Program-made: the position numbers and the translations under genes
The notes under the pieces: model-generated
Told to the model about the DNA's origin: nothing
Databases searched by the model: none
Seen by the model: only the letters and a program-made list of their open reading frames with translations
Source: CAJWOS01 sp964502005
GTDB lineage: Bacteria > Myxococcota_A > UBA796 > UBA2385
Assembly (NCBI GenBank): GCA_964502005.1
Contig: CAZCUX010000006.1
Coordinates: 124,001 to 188,000, forward strand
Direction: 5' to 3'
DNA: 64,000 nt
Shown here: positions 1 through 7,723 of the stretch, in pieces
Position numbering within the stretch: the first letter of the stretch is position 1
Layout: each line of letters opens with the position of its first letter

Positions 1-590
1 GTAAAGGATGCGCGCAAGTCGCGTCCGAGGTTGGCCTCTTCGAAAATCCGGCCGAATTCGTCGGCGACGGGTGCCGGCATCTCTTCGGCACATAGCTTCA
101 AGGCATCGGTCAAGCCGTGCCCTGCTTGTAAGGACCGCGCGACGAGGTCGAGGGCATCGGGGAGCTGCTCCGACAGCTTTCGCGCGCGGGAGTTGGCTTG
201 GTTGTTGAGCAAAAGGATAGGCACCAAGCCCGCTGCGAGGCCGACTACCGCCAAGGGCCCGCGGGTCAGAATGCCAAAAAAGAGGACGCCAATGAGGGCG
301 GCGCCGGCGCAGCGCGTGGTGAGGCCCTGCATATCGTACGGCTCGCCCGCTTCGACGAGCATTTCGCGCAGACGCGTTCCGATGCCGCCCAGCTGGTCGG
401 CGAGCGAGGGGTCGGATGCGACGCGAAAGATGTCGTCTTCGGGCTCCTCTACGGCCGTGCCGAGACGTCGCGCAAGCTGGGCTTGGCGTTCGTCTTCGCG
501 AGATACGGCGCCCCAGTACAAGAATAGCATCACCGCGCCTGCGGCAATGGCGGCGAAGAGCGTCAGCGCGATGATGACAATAGATTGCAA
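1..590 (-). CDS. tadB: Tad pilus inner-membrane platform protein TadB (partial)
   Basis: Type II secretion F-domain platform protein of the Tad/Flp pilus machine; it anchors the ATPase CpaF at the inner membrane. The gene runs off the left edge, so only about the first 196 residues are present. They show an N-terminal membrane segment, a charged cytoplasmic region, a second hydrophobic pair, then the TadB-type stretch PDALDLVARSLQAGHGL followed by EEMPAPVADEFGRI. The frame is open back to the cpaF stop and contains no ATG or GTG before the conserved part. The only reasonable start is TTG at 590, preceded by GAGG five bases upstream. It follows cpaF by 33 bp in the same operon. A tadC gene would be expected next, outside the window. 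Confidence 0.85.
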   Translation of the reverse strand, partial: MQSIVIIALTLFAAIAAGAVMLFLYWGAVSREDERQAQLARRLGTAVEEPEDDIFRVASDPSLADQLGGIGTRLREMLVEAGEPYDMQGLTTRCAGAALIGVLFFGILTRGPLAVVGLAAGLVPILLLNNQANSRARKLSEQLPDALDLVARSLQAGHGLTDALKLCAEEMPAPVADEFGRIFEEANLGRDLRASF

Positions 591-623
591 CGTGACCTCG
601 TGAAACGACCGAGCGGGCGACCG

Positions 624-1964
624 TCAGACTTGCATACGCCAGTTGAAGTGGGTCCGCGGGAGTTCGACCCCATTTTGCAATAGGCGTCCCATACACTTGG
701 GACGAACGCCCGTTGCCACAAACTGGCCCCGAATGCGTCCTTCGTCGTCGTAGCCTTGCTGCTTGAATACGAAGATGTCCTGGGTGGTGACAACGCTGCC
801 TTCCATCCCGGTGACTTCGGTGATTGCGAGCACACGGCGGCTGCCATCGGGGAGGCGGTCGGCCTGGATGACGAGGTCAAGGGCGCGCGCCATCATCTCG
901 CGAATGTTCTTTTCGCCGAGATTGGGCATGCCCATGCCAATCATCGTTTCCATACGGGCGAGCGCATCGCGGGTGCTGTTGCTGTGAACGGTAGCCAGAG
1001 AGCCTTCGTGGCCGGTGTTCATCGCGTTCAGCGTGTCGATTGCCTCACTTCCGCGAATTTCGCCCAGGATGATGCGGTCAGGGCGCATCCGCAGCGCGTT
1101 CTTGACGAGGTCGCGGGCGGTGACCTCTCCTCGGCCTTCGAGGTTGGGCGGACGGGTTTCCAGGCGGACGACGTGGGGCTGCTGTAGCTGCAGCTCTGCG
1201 GCGTCTTCGATGGTGATGATACGTTCGCCCGGCGGAATGAAACTCGACAGCACGTTGAGAAGGGTTGTCTTCCCGGAGCCGGTGCCACCGCTGATGAGCA
1301 CGTTCAGCTTGGACTTTACGCAGCCTTTGAGCAGGTCCATCATAGGCTCGGGGCACGAGCCGAACGCGATGAGGTCGTCGGCGGTAATGGGCACCGTGCC
1401 GAAGCGACGAATGGACACGACGGGGCCGTCGAGAGCGAGCGGCGGAATGATTGCGTTGAAGCGGCTGCCATCGGAGAGGCGCGCGTCGACCATTGGATTG
1501 GTTTCATCGACGCGACGACCAACCGCGCTGACGATGCGGTCGATAATCTGCATCAGGTGCGCGTTTCCGTTGAACTTGACGTCAACCTTTTGGAGGCGTC
1601 CTTTTTTTTCCACGAAGACGGTGTCGGCGCCATTGATGAGAATGTCGGAAATCTCGGGGTCGCGGAGCAGGGGCTCCAATGGACCCAAGCCAAGGATTTC
1701 GTCGAGGATTTCTTCGACCAATCGTTCGCGTTCGAGGCGATTGAGGGGGAGGGCCCGTGCTTCTACGGCGTCGGTCAGCGATTTGCGCAGGCGAACGGAA
1801 AGCTCCGCGCGCGGCATTTTGCTGACTTGCTCGAAATCCAGCGAGTCAATCAGGTCTTTGTGAAGCCGGCGCTTGATTCGCTCGAACTCAACAGAGTCGG
1901 CGGACGCAGTGGTGCGGTACCGCTGCTGGGCACCGCGCACACGGTCAATCAACTTGGAAGCCAT
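624..1964 (-). CDS. cpaF: Tad pilus secretion ATPase CpaF/TadA
   Basis: Hexameric secretion ATPase (446 aa) that powers Flp pilus assembly at the cytoplasmic face. An N-terminal helical region (about 1-90) precedes the GspE-type core. The Walker A motif GGTGSGKTT lies near residues 226-234. The Asp-box region follows (IITIEDAAELQL), then the Walker B/His-box segment with ALRMRPDRIILGEIRGSEA and NTGHEGSLATVHSNS. Length and motif order match CpaF rather than a type IV pilus PilB/PilT. The start is supported by AAGGAGAGG a few bases upstream. It lies between cpaE and tadB on the same strand. Confidence 0.96.
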   Translation of the reverse strand: MASKLIDRVRGAQQRYRTTASADSVEFERIKRRLHKDLIDSLDFEQVSKMPRAELSVRLRKSLTDAVEARALPLNRLERERLVEEILDEILGLGPLEPLLRDPEISDILINGADTVFVEKKGRLQKVDVKFNGNAHLMQIIDRIVSAVGRRVDETNPMVDARLSDGSRFNAIIPPLALDGPVVSIRRFGTVPITADDLIAFGSCPEPMMDLLKGCVKSKLNVLISGGTGSGKTTLLNVLSSFIPPGERIITIEDAAELQLQQPHVVRLETRPPNLEGRGEVTARDLVKNALRMRPDRIILGEIRGSEAIDTLNAMNTGHEGSLATVHSNSTRDALARMETMIGMGMPNLGEKNIREMMARALDLVIQADRLPDGSRRVLAITEVTGMEGSVVTTQDIFVFKQQGYDDEGRIRGQFVATGVRPKCMGRLLQNGVELPRTHFNWRMQV

Positions 1965-1998
1965 CTACGTCCTCTCCTTGCGGTGAAAGCACATCGGC

Positions 1999-3180
1999 TC
2001 ACCCGCCAAACAATCCACCCCAAAACGACTTCCCGCCATCGTTCTTCACCGACTCTGCGCCATCGGTGATGAGGTCGAGCGCCGAGCTGATGTCCTTCAT
2101 CACGGGTGACCGTGGAGCGGCGTCCCGGAGCAGCTGCCCCTTGTTGACGGCCTTTGCGCAGGAGACTTCGTCGCGGTTGATGGTGGCGGCAACCTTGAGC
2201 TGAAGATTGCTTTCAATGTCGGCAATTCGCAACTCGTTTTGTTTGCCCCACTTGTTGACCACCAGCCGGATGTCCTTTCGGTCGACGCCAAGGCGTTCCA
2301 TCGCCTGAATGCGGCGCCAGGCGTTGCGGACGGCCGCTACCTCTGGCGTTGTCACGAGGATGACGGTGTCTGCTACGGTGGTCGCGGTGAGGGTGGCTTC
2401 GTCGCTACGGCCGCCGCAGTCGACCAATACGTATTGGTAGGCATCTGCGGCGACCGAGAGGACGCGCATGATGTCTGGGCCGTGAAGCTCTTCGTGGTCG
2501 ACCAACTCGTTGGGCTGGGCGAGCACATGCACCTTGCTCGGGTGAACGGTGACAGAGCCAGCCAGGACGCGCTCATCAAGGCGTTCGATGTTTTGTAGAA
2601 TGTCGTGAATGCTGGTGGAGGGCTGAAGGTCGAGGAAGCCTGCGATGTCGCCCATCGAGAAGTCGAGGTCTACCACCGCTACGCGCTCGATGGCCGAAAG
2701 CTCGGCCGCGAGGTTGATGGTCAAGAACGAAACGCCGCAGCCACCCTTTGTACCGACGAGCGCGATGATGTCGCCTGCATCGCTCTCTTCCCCTTCTGCG
2801 AAGGCCGACTCATGGACCGCCCGCCGCAGCAGCTCCGCATCTTCGGGCAATACGACGTATTCACGGTAGCCCGCACGCATCGCAGCCCGGATTCGCTCTG
2901 GGTCGGTGCGCGACGAGAACGCCACCATATGAAGGCTGTTGAACTCGCTCGAAAGCGCCTGTCCGAGACGTACGGCTTCGTCGAAATCGAAGTCAAAGCC
3001 CATCACTACGACATTGGGCCGCGTTTTCCGCACCACTTGTACGGCTTCTTCATAGGGCGTGGCGTGGGTGGGGAGGACCGCTTCGGTGCCCAGACATTCC
3101 CGGATGAGGCCCATTCCGAGGCCGTCAACACCGACAACAACGACCGATGCGGCACCATGTGCGACACGGCGATTTCTCAT
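1999..3180 (-). CDS. cpaE: Tad pilus localisation protein CpaE/TadZ (receiver-like domain + MinD/ParA-like ATPase)
   Basis: Protein of 393 aa that positions the Tad secretion system. Residues about 10-125 form a receiver-like domain. Residues about 138-370 form a ParA/MinD-type P-loop ATPase whose deviant Walker A is GTKGGCGVSFLT; the usual Thr is Ser. The switch region VAVVDLDFSMGDIAGFLDL is followed by YVLVDCGGRSDEATL and the conserved VVNKW. The C-terminus is short and basic/glycine-rich (KSFWGGLFGG). There is no strong Shine-Dalgarno sequence in front of the chosen ATG, so the start is moderately certain. Position between cpaC and cpaF is the normal Tad order. Confidence 0.92.
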   Translation of the reverse strand: MRNRRVAHGAASVVVVGVDGLGMGLIRECLGTEAVLPTHATPYEEAVQVVRKTRPNVVVMGFDFDFDEAVRLGQALSSEFNSLHMVAFSSRTDPERIRAAMRAGYREYVVLPEDAELLRRAVHESAFAEGEESDAGDIIALVGTKGGCGVSFLTINLAAELSAIERVAVVDLDFSMGDIAGFLDLQPSTSIHDILQNIERLDERVLAGSVTVHPSKVHVLAQPNELVDHEELHGPDIMRVLSVAADAYQYVLVDCGGRSDEATLTATTVADTVILVTTPEVAAVRNAWRRIQAMERLGVDRKDIRLVVNKWGKQNELRIADIESNLQLKVAATINRDEVSCAKAVNKGQLLRDAAPRSPVMKDISSALDLITDGAESVKNDGGKSFWGGLFGG

Positions 3181-3237
3181 GACTGGGGTCCGGCGGCGAG
3201 AGGTAGGATAGAGGTAGGAGCCATAAAGCGCACGGGT

Positions 3238-4629
3238 TCAGCGAGCCAGTCCGACGGGACCGGTGGGTTCAGCGGTGCGTGAACCGACCAAGTGGTCTTG
3301 CCCGAGGAGGAAAAGCTGGAAGTCTGTGGGGTTGTGGTCTTCGGTGGTGCCCGGCGCAGGAGGCACTTCTCCAGGAGCGAGCGGGCGAACCAACCGAGGG
3401 GTCACAAAAATCATCAGCTCGGTTTCGCTCTTCCGGTGCTGTACGTAGCGGAAGGGGGCGCCGAGGATGGGGATGTCACCGAGGATGGGCACCTTGGCGT
3501 AGGTCGCCTTGACGGAGTCGCCGAGCATACCTGCCATCGCAAAGGTCATGCCGCTCTCGACCCGCAAATGGGACTGGGTCTTCCGCGAGATGAAGCCGGG
3601 AATCTCGATGCCGGTGACACGAATGGCCGTCGCCGTGTCGACGTCACTGACCTCGATGTAGACCCGCATGTCGATGACATCTGCGCCGAGAACCGTGGGC
3701 ACGAAGACCAAACGAACGCCGTATTCCTTGAACTCAAGGGAGATTCGGTTGCCGTTTTGGGCGACGGGAATCGGTATCTCACCGCCGGCCAAGAACTCCG
3801 CCTGTTGGCCGCTGAGCGCCACAAGTGTTGGGCGGGCCAACGTCTTTGAGACGCTGTTGCTCTCCAAAACACTCAAGATGACGTTGAGGTTGACGGGAGC
3901 AGCGAAACTGCCGAGGAAGTTGAAAACACCAGACCCGGCCGCCGGTGTGACGCCGCCATTGACGGTGGTGACCGATGGACTGACGACGGAGCCGGAATTG
4001 GTAGCATTGGGGCTGGTCATTCCGGCGGAAATGGCGGAGTCTTTGCCCCACATCACGTTCATGCCCAGCTCGCGCAGGGCGGTGCGGTTGACCTCTGCGA
4101 ACACTACTTCGAGTTGGATTTGGTGGTCGCCAGAGACCGTGAGCAGGTTGACGAACTCTTCGTCGTACACTCTTGCCATGTCGGCGATTTGTTCGAGAAT
4201 GCTCAGGCTATCGACCGGTCCTTCGATGACCAAGCGGTCTTCGAGGGGGTAGACCTTCGGGGGCGCGCCGTCCACGAGCGAGTCGACGCGTCGGATGAGG
4301 CCGCTGAGGTCGCGGTGCACGGTGAGGTCGTAGCTGGTGGGGTGCGCCATGTCGTCGAGGTACCAAACCCAGAGGTCGGTGCTCCCGACGGACTGTCCCA
4401 AAATCTGCACTTGGCCTTGTTCGAGCAACTTCAAGGAAGCGACGGAAGGGTCGCTCGTCAGCACGCGGCCGATGGGCCGGTCGCCGGAGAACACGGTGCT
4501 GTGTCCAACTTCTACATCCAACCATCGATCGGTGTCGTCGGCGAAGGCTGGGTTGGCAAGCATAGATACGCACGCGATTCCCGCAGAACATCCCGCGGCA
4601 ATCCATCGGGCCATCGAGTCAAAACGCAT
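3238..4629 (-). CDS. cpaC: Tad pilus outer-membrane secretin CpaC/RcpA
   Basis: Secretin (463 aa from the chosen start) that forms the outer-membrane pore for the Flp pilus. It begins with a signal peptide (MRFDSMARWIAAGC...ANPAFA). It then carries a pilus-assembly/BON-type N-domain (about 30-160) with the GQSVGSTDLWVW element, and the secretin core (about 170-420) including LARPTLVALSGQQAEFLAGGE and the beta-lip region ending TELMIFVTPRLVRP. An in-frame ATG exists 33 bases upstream at 4662, but AGGAAGGAG sits six bases before the ATG at 4629, which also places the signal peptide correctly. It follows cpaB by 29 bp. Confidence 0.94.
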   Translation of the reverse strand: MRFDSMARWIAAGCSAGIACVSMLANPAFADDTDRWLDVEVGHSTVFSGDRPIGRVLTSDPSVASLKLLEQGQVQILGQSVGSTDLWVWYLDDMAHPTSYDLTVHRDLSGLIRRVDSLVDGAPPKVYPLEDRLVIEGPVDSLSILEQIADMARVYDEEFVNLLTVSGDHQIQLEVVFAEVNRTALRELGMNVMWGKDSAISAGMTSPNATNSGSVVSPSVTTVNGGVTPAAGSGVFNFLGSFAAPVNLNVILSVLESNSVSKTLARPTLVALSGQQAEFLAGGEIPIPVAQNGNRISLEFKEYGVRLVFVPTVLGADVIDMRVYIEVSDVDTATAIRVTGIEIPGFISRKTQSHLRVESGMTFAMAGMLGDSVKATYAKVPILGDIPILGAPFRYVQHRKSETELMIFVTPRLVRPLAPGEVPPAPGTTEDHNPTDFQLFLLGQDHLVGSRTAEPTGPVGLAR

Positions 4630-4658
4630 TCCGGACTCCTTCCTCGTATGCCCGAGTA

Positions 4659-5609
4659 TCACCGCGAGCGCCGCCGTGAGCCGCCAGACTCTACACCTTC
4701 TACCCGGCCTGCATCATCGAAGCCGACGGTGGTGGTGTTGGTGCCTTGGATGACTTCGGCGGTTTGCTTGGGCGCGGACTTGGTCGCTGTGGGGGTGGTG
4801 CGCTCTGTGGGGGGTGTGGGGGCTGGCTTTACAACGCCGAGGAGCGCGTTGGTGTCGAGTACCTTGCCGTCGTCGTCGACTACGTAATCGTCGATTTCGC
4901 TCCGCAGAACGAGGTGCAGGTCGCCTTTGCTCGATGCGAGCGCCAGCTTTTCCGCCTCGTTGGGCGTGACTTGGAGGGTGACGGAAGGCTTTTCGCGGCC
5001 CTGCCGTGTTTTCTTCTTCTTGGGATCGTCGGTGTCGGTGCGGGCGGTGAGGCTATCGCCAACTGCGAGCACCTTGACATCCTCAAGAATCGTCTCTGTG
5101 ACCCACTTTACGTCCATCGTGCGATCGTCAGGCCGGATGGTGACGATGACATCTACGCGATTTCCCGGAACCAGGAAGCCGCCCAAGCTCGACTGGGCGT
5201 CGGTTTGGATGGTCATCGCACGCTTGCCGCGCTCAATGATGGCGTTGAGGCCAACGCCTTCCGCCTGCTGGGCCAGCCGCTCGAAGCGAAGAATTTCACC
5301 TTGGTAGACCCGCTCACGGGGGGTCTGGTGGAGGACTTCGTTGACGGACGCGAACACAAAGTCCGTCGGCACGGTGTTGGGGAGCACTTCAATCGTGTCG
5401 ACGTCCTCTTCGGAGATGGGGATCCCCATGTAGAGGTCGCGCTTTGCGATGACGACCGTCTTTTTCTCGATCTTGCCCGCCAATCTCGCCTTTTCGTTGG
5501 CGCGATTGATGACCTCGTACATCAAATACGCGGTCAGAGCGGCCACGAGGACCGCTCCTGCGAGGAAAAGGGTCGCTTTTGTGCGCCCGCCTGTCTGCTG
5601 CCTTGCCAT
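4659..5609 (-). CDS. cpaB: Tad pilus assembly protein CpaB/RcpC (SAF domain)
   Basis: Periplasmic, membrane-anchored subunit (316 aa) that works with the secretin. An N-terminal transmembrane helix (about 12-33) is followed by a SAF/RcpC domain (about 45-110; VVIAKRDLYMGIPISEEDV) and the CpaB core (GKRAMTIQTDAQSSLGGFLVPGNRVDVIVTI). The C-terminal region after about residue 245 is low complexity, rich in Pro, Thr and Lys, and ends in an Arg/Ser-rich tail. GGAGG stands four bases before the ATG. An 89-bp gap separates it from cpaA; I saw no convincing promoter there. Confidence 0.94.
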   Translation of the reverse strand: MARQQTGGRTKATLFLAGAVLVAALTAYLMYEVINRANEKARLAGKIEKKTVVIAKRDLYMGIPISEEDVDTIEVLPNTVPTDFVFASVNEVLHQTPRERVYQGEILRFERLAQQAEGVGLNAIIERGKRAMTIQTDAQSSLGGFLVPGNRVDVIVTIRPDDRTMDVKWVTETILEDVKVLAVGDSLTARTDTDDPKKKKTRQGREKPSVTLQVTPNEAEKLALASSKGDLHLVLRSEIDDYVVDDDGKVLDTNALLGVVKPAPTPPTERTTPTATKSAPKQTAEVIQGTNTTTVGFDDAGRVEGVESGGSRRRSR

Positions 5610-5698
5610 CCAACCTCCGCCGCGAAGCCTCGGAGTTCAACCCGTTCTCTAATGCGACAATACCCAAGATGGTGGTGTCGGAACAGGGTGCGTCGCAT

Positions 5699-6158
5699 TC
5701 AAATGAATCTCGGCATCCCCGCAATATAGAGAACCACCGCGACCGCAAATCCCACCGCATGCGGTAGTTGTTGTGGGCTTGGTGTTTTGCCGTCCATCGG
5801 CTTGCGGAACCTCTGGCTGAACATAACCAGCAATCCCAGCAAACCGTGAACGACAGTTCCTACCAGAATCACGTGAATGGCGCCGGACCAACCGAGGAAC
5901 ATGCCCACGACCATTGCGATCTTGACGTCGCCGCCGCCCATCCATCGAAGCGCAAACGGACCAATCAGCAAGAGGAGCGCGGTTGTCGCTCCACCCAATC
6001 CGGCGCCGAGGCCACCCCAGCCATGACCTTGAAGTTGGAGTGCGGCGCCGAGGAGCAATCCGCTCACGATCAGCGGGTTGGGAATGCGGCGACTCGCGAG
6101 GTCCCAGGCAGCAGCGATGCCCACATGGATAAGGAGAATGGTCGTGGCGATGTCCACA
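5699..6158 (-). CDS. cpaA: Flp prepilin peptidase CpaA/TadV (A24 family)
   Basis: Small integral-membrane aspartic peptidase (about 152 aa) that cleaves Flp prepilin leaders at the cytoplasmic face. Both catalytic aspartates are visible: AAWDLASRRIPN near the N-terminus and GGGDVKI in the middle. Hydrophobic helices surround them. The N-terminal methylase domain of PilD-type enzymes is absent, as is normal for TadV. The reading frame is open further upstream, but GAGG lies five bases before the GTG at 6158, and that start gives a protein beginning in the first helix. It lies downstream of its presumed substrates, the three flp genes. Confidence 0.9.
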
Positions 6159-6283
6159 CGCACCTCAAGGGGTGAAGTCAGTTCCTGCGCATGACACAGA
6201 AGAGGGCGAGGGCGGCCGGCGCAGTCCAATCATCGCGGAGCACCACGCCCTTCACTCCACATTTTGACCCGCAAGAACACGAC

Positions 6284-6302
6284 AGGCCGGACGAGCCGGC
6301 CT
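6284..6302 (-). terminator. Hairpin downstream of flp1 (partial terminator)
   Basis: A perfect 7-bp stem (AGGCCGG/CCGGCCT) with a 5-nt loop lies 28 bp past the flp1 stop. The minus-strand continuation is only moderately T-rich (TGTCGTGTTCTTG). It could reduce transcription from the highly expressed pilin genes into cpaA-tadB; a full stop is less likely. Confidence 0.4.
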
Positions 6303-6329
6303 GAAGTGTCTCGAATCGGAGCGCGCGGC

Positions 6330-6503
6330 TTAGGAAGCAGCGGTGCTCACGGTGGAGGCCACGTTCGAGAAGAGCAAGGTGAGGGAGTCACCGAGGGCGC
6401 CGAGTGCTGCGATGATAGCAACGGCAACCAAGCCGGCGATGAGGCCGTATTCGATTGCGGTGGCGCCGGATTCGTCCTGGATAAGTCGCTTGAGAGTGTT
6501 CAT
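6330..6503 (-). CDS. flp: Flp/Fap type IVb pilin, copy 1
   Basis: Pilin of 57 aa. A 13-residue leader (MNTLKRLIQDESG) ends in Gly. The mature part begins ATAIEYGLIAGLVAVAII, with the conserved Glu5-Tyr6 of Flp pilins and one long hydrophobic helix. CpaA would cut after the Gly. The predicted mature 44-residue pilin is identical to those of the two upstream copies; all three proteins differ only in the leader. It is the pilin nearest the assembly genes and has its own promoter-like sequence upstream. Confidence 0.95.
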   Translation of the reverse strand: MNTLKRLIQDESGATAIEYGLIAGLVAVAIIAALGALGDSLTLLFSNVASTVSTAAS

Positions 6504-6561
6504 AGTGTTCTCCTTGGCCCAATGGGCCCTGCAATGGTGGGAAAGGGGAATGGGTAGAGTG

Positions 6562-6591
6562 ATTATACTTCGGACTTAGATAAAGATCCAA
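6562..6591 (-). promoter_or_regulatory. Sigma70-like promoter of flp1
   Basis: On the minus strand, TTGGAT (6586-6591) and a perfect TATAAT (6562-6567) are separated by 18 bp and end about 59 bp before the flp1 start codon. The stretch is AT-richer than its surroundings. This is sequence resemblance only. Confidence 0.55.
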
Positions 6592-6653
6592 TTCCGAAGA
6601 GGAAGTTTGAGGGGACGAACCGACGAAGGGGCGTTTCGTCCACCACCACGCGC

Positions 6654-6827
6654 TTAGGAAGCCGCGGTGCTCACGGTCGATGCGACGTTGGAGAAGAGGA
6701 GCGTGAGCGAGTCGCCAAGGGCACCGAGGGCGGCGATGATCGCGACGGCCACAAGGCCAGCGATAAGGCCATACTCGATGGCAGTTGCACCGGACTCATC
6801 CTGAACAAGGCGCTGAAGGGTATTCAT
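6654..6827 (-). CDS. flp: Flp/Fap type IVb pilin, copy 2
   Basis: Second 57-aa pilin gene of the tandem set, in the same orientation. The leader is MNTLQRLVQDESG (Lys to Gln and Ile to Val relative to copy 1). The mature sequence starts ATAIEYG and is identical to the other two copies, although the DNA differs at many synonymous positions. GGAG lies five bases before the ATG. Long non-coding spacers on both sides (150 and 420 bp) suggest that each copy may be transcribed separately. Confidence 0.95.
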   Translation of the reverse strand: MNTLQRLVQDESGATAIEYGLIAGLVAVAIIAALGALGDSLTLLFSNVASTVSTAAS

Positions 6828-7247
6828 GGGAACTCCAATCTGCGCAAGCCATTGGACTGCGCGGTTCGTATGCGTGGGGTGTTTTGGAAAACGTGCGATG
6901 ACTTCGCAAGTCAGTCGAGCAGAGGCGCCCGAAAAGCGACGAGGCGCCTTCGCTATGCTGCGCCCAGGGGCGCTTTCATTGCGTCGTCTACTGCGGAGTC
7001 GGACCGAGGTAGCAAAAACTTTTGCGTTTCTCGGCTTTTTTTCGTTCGGTTCGCCAATCCGCCTTTCGGTATCAGCCCTGAAACGTCCTTCGATCGTTTT
7101 TCGCACTCGTGTGGATTGAGTGCGCCAGCCTCTTTTGGCGGGAGAGGACGTTGGTTTCCGTGCCGCGCACTTCCTGTGCTTCTTTACGGAAACCGTTTGT
7201 GTGGCAGACCGAACAGGAGCGAGAGGTCGGCAAACCGACCCCGCGGC
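6828..7247. other. 420-bp non-coding spacer between flp3 and flp2
   Basis: No credible gene is seen on either strand. The spacer contains a long stem-loop at 7153-7194: a 9-bp perfect outer stem (GGTTTCCGT/ACGGAAACC) enclosing a smaller GCAC/GTGC stem. A short GGTCGG/CCGACC hairpin (7225-7240) lies just past the flp3 stop. The stretch also has several T-rich tracts around 7010-7045. It presumably holds the flp3 3' region and the flp2 promoter, but I could not identify a convincing -35/-10 pair. Confidence 0.5.
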
Positions 7248-7421
7248 TTAGGATGCGGCGGTGCTGACCGTCGATGCGACGTTCGAGAACAACAAGGTGA
7301 GCGAATCACCAAGGGCGCCAAGGGCAGCGATGATGGCAACAGCGACGAGGCCGGCGATGAGGCCGTACTCGATGGCGGTGGCTCCGGATTCGTCGGCAAT
7401 AAGGCGCTTGAGGGTGTTCAT
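7248..7421 (-). CDS. flp: Flp/Fap type IVb pilin, copy 3
   Basis: First pilin gene in transcription order, 57 aa. The leader is MNTLKRLIADESG (Gln9 to Ala relative to copy 1). The mature 44-residue pilin is identical to copies 1 and 2 and keeps Gly(-1), Glu5 and Tyr6. It is preceded by 302 bp of non-coding DNA with a palindrome and a promoter-like element (see 7572-7613) and followed by small hairpins. Confidence 0.95.
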   Translation of the reverse strand: MNTLKRLIADESGATAIEYGLIAGLVAVAIIAALGALGDSLTLLFSNVASTVSTAAS

Positions 7422-7571
7422 GGGTGTCTCCAGGTTGTTCGTCCGCGCATGCAGTGCGGTTGCCCAAGGGGCGGGGAGGGTGGTTTGTATCGACACTATC
7501 GGCGGCTGTGCGGAGTACCTCGCAGGGTGGTTCCTGCGGTCGCTTCCGGTGCACCGCCTTCCGACCACTTC

Positions 7572-7613
7572 TTTGTACCGCGGTGGAGGCCTGACAGACA
7601 AGACATTCTTGTC
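7572..7613 (-). promoter_or_regulatory. Putative promoter with overlapping palindromic operator upstream of flp3
   Basis: On the minus strand, TTGTCT (7596-7601) and TACAAA (7572-7577) are spaced by 18 bp, a weak sigma70-like pair. The -35 element overlaps a perfect palindrome, GACAAGA-CAT-TCTTGTC (7597-7613). Immediately upstream is an A5T8 tract (7622-7634) that could act as an UP element or bend DNA. The rest of 7422-7723 shows no gene. Confidence 0.35.
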
Positions 7614-7723
7614 CTCTGCTGAAAAATTTTTTTTGGCGGATCGCGAAAGCGTGCACGCGAGATGGAGAAATTGTCGCCTCGTTGCTGTGGGCGGATGCGA
7701 AAAATACGCACCAAGTCTTCGTT

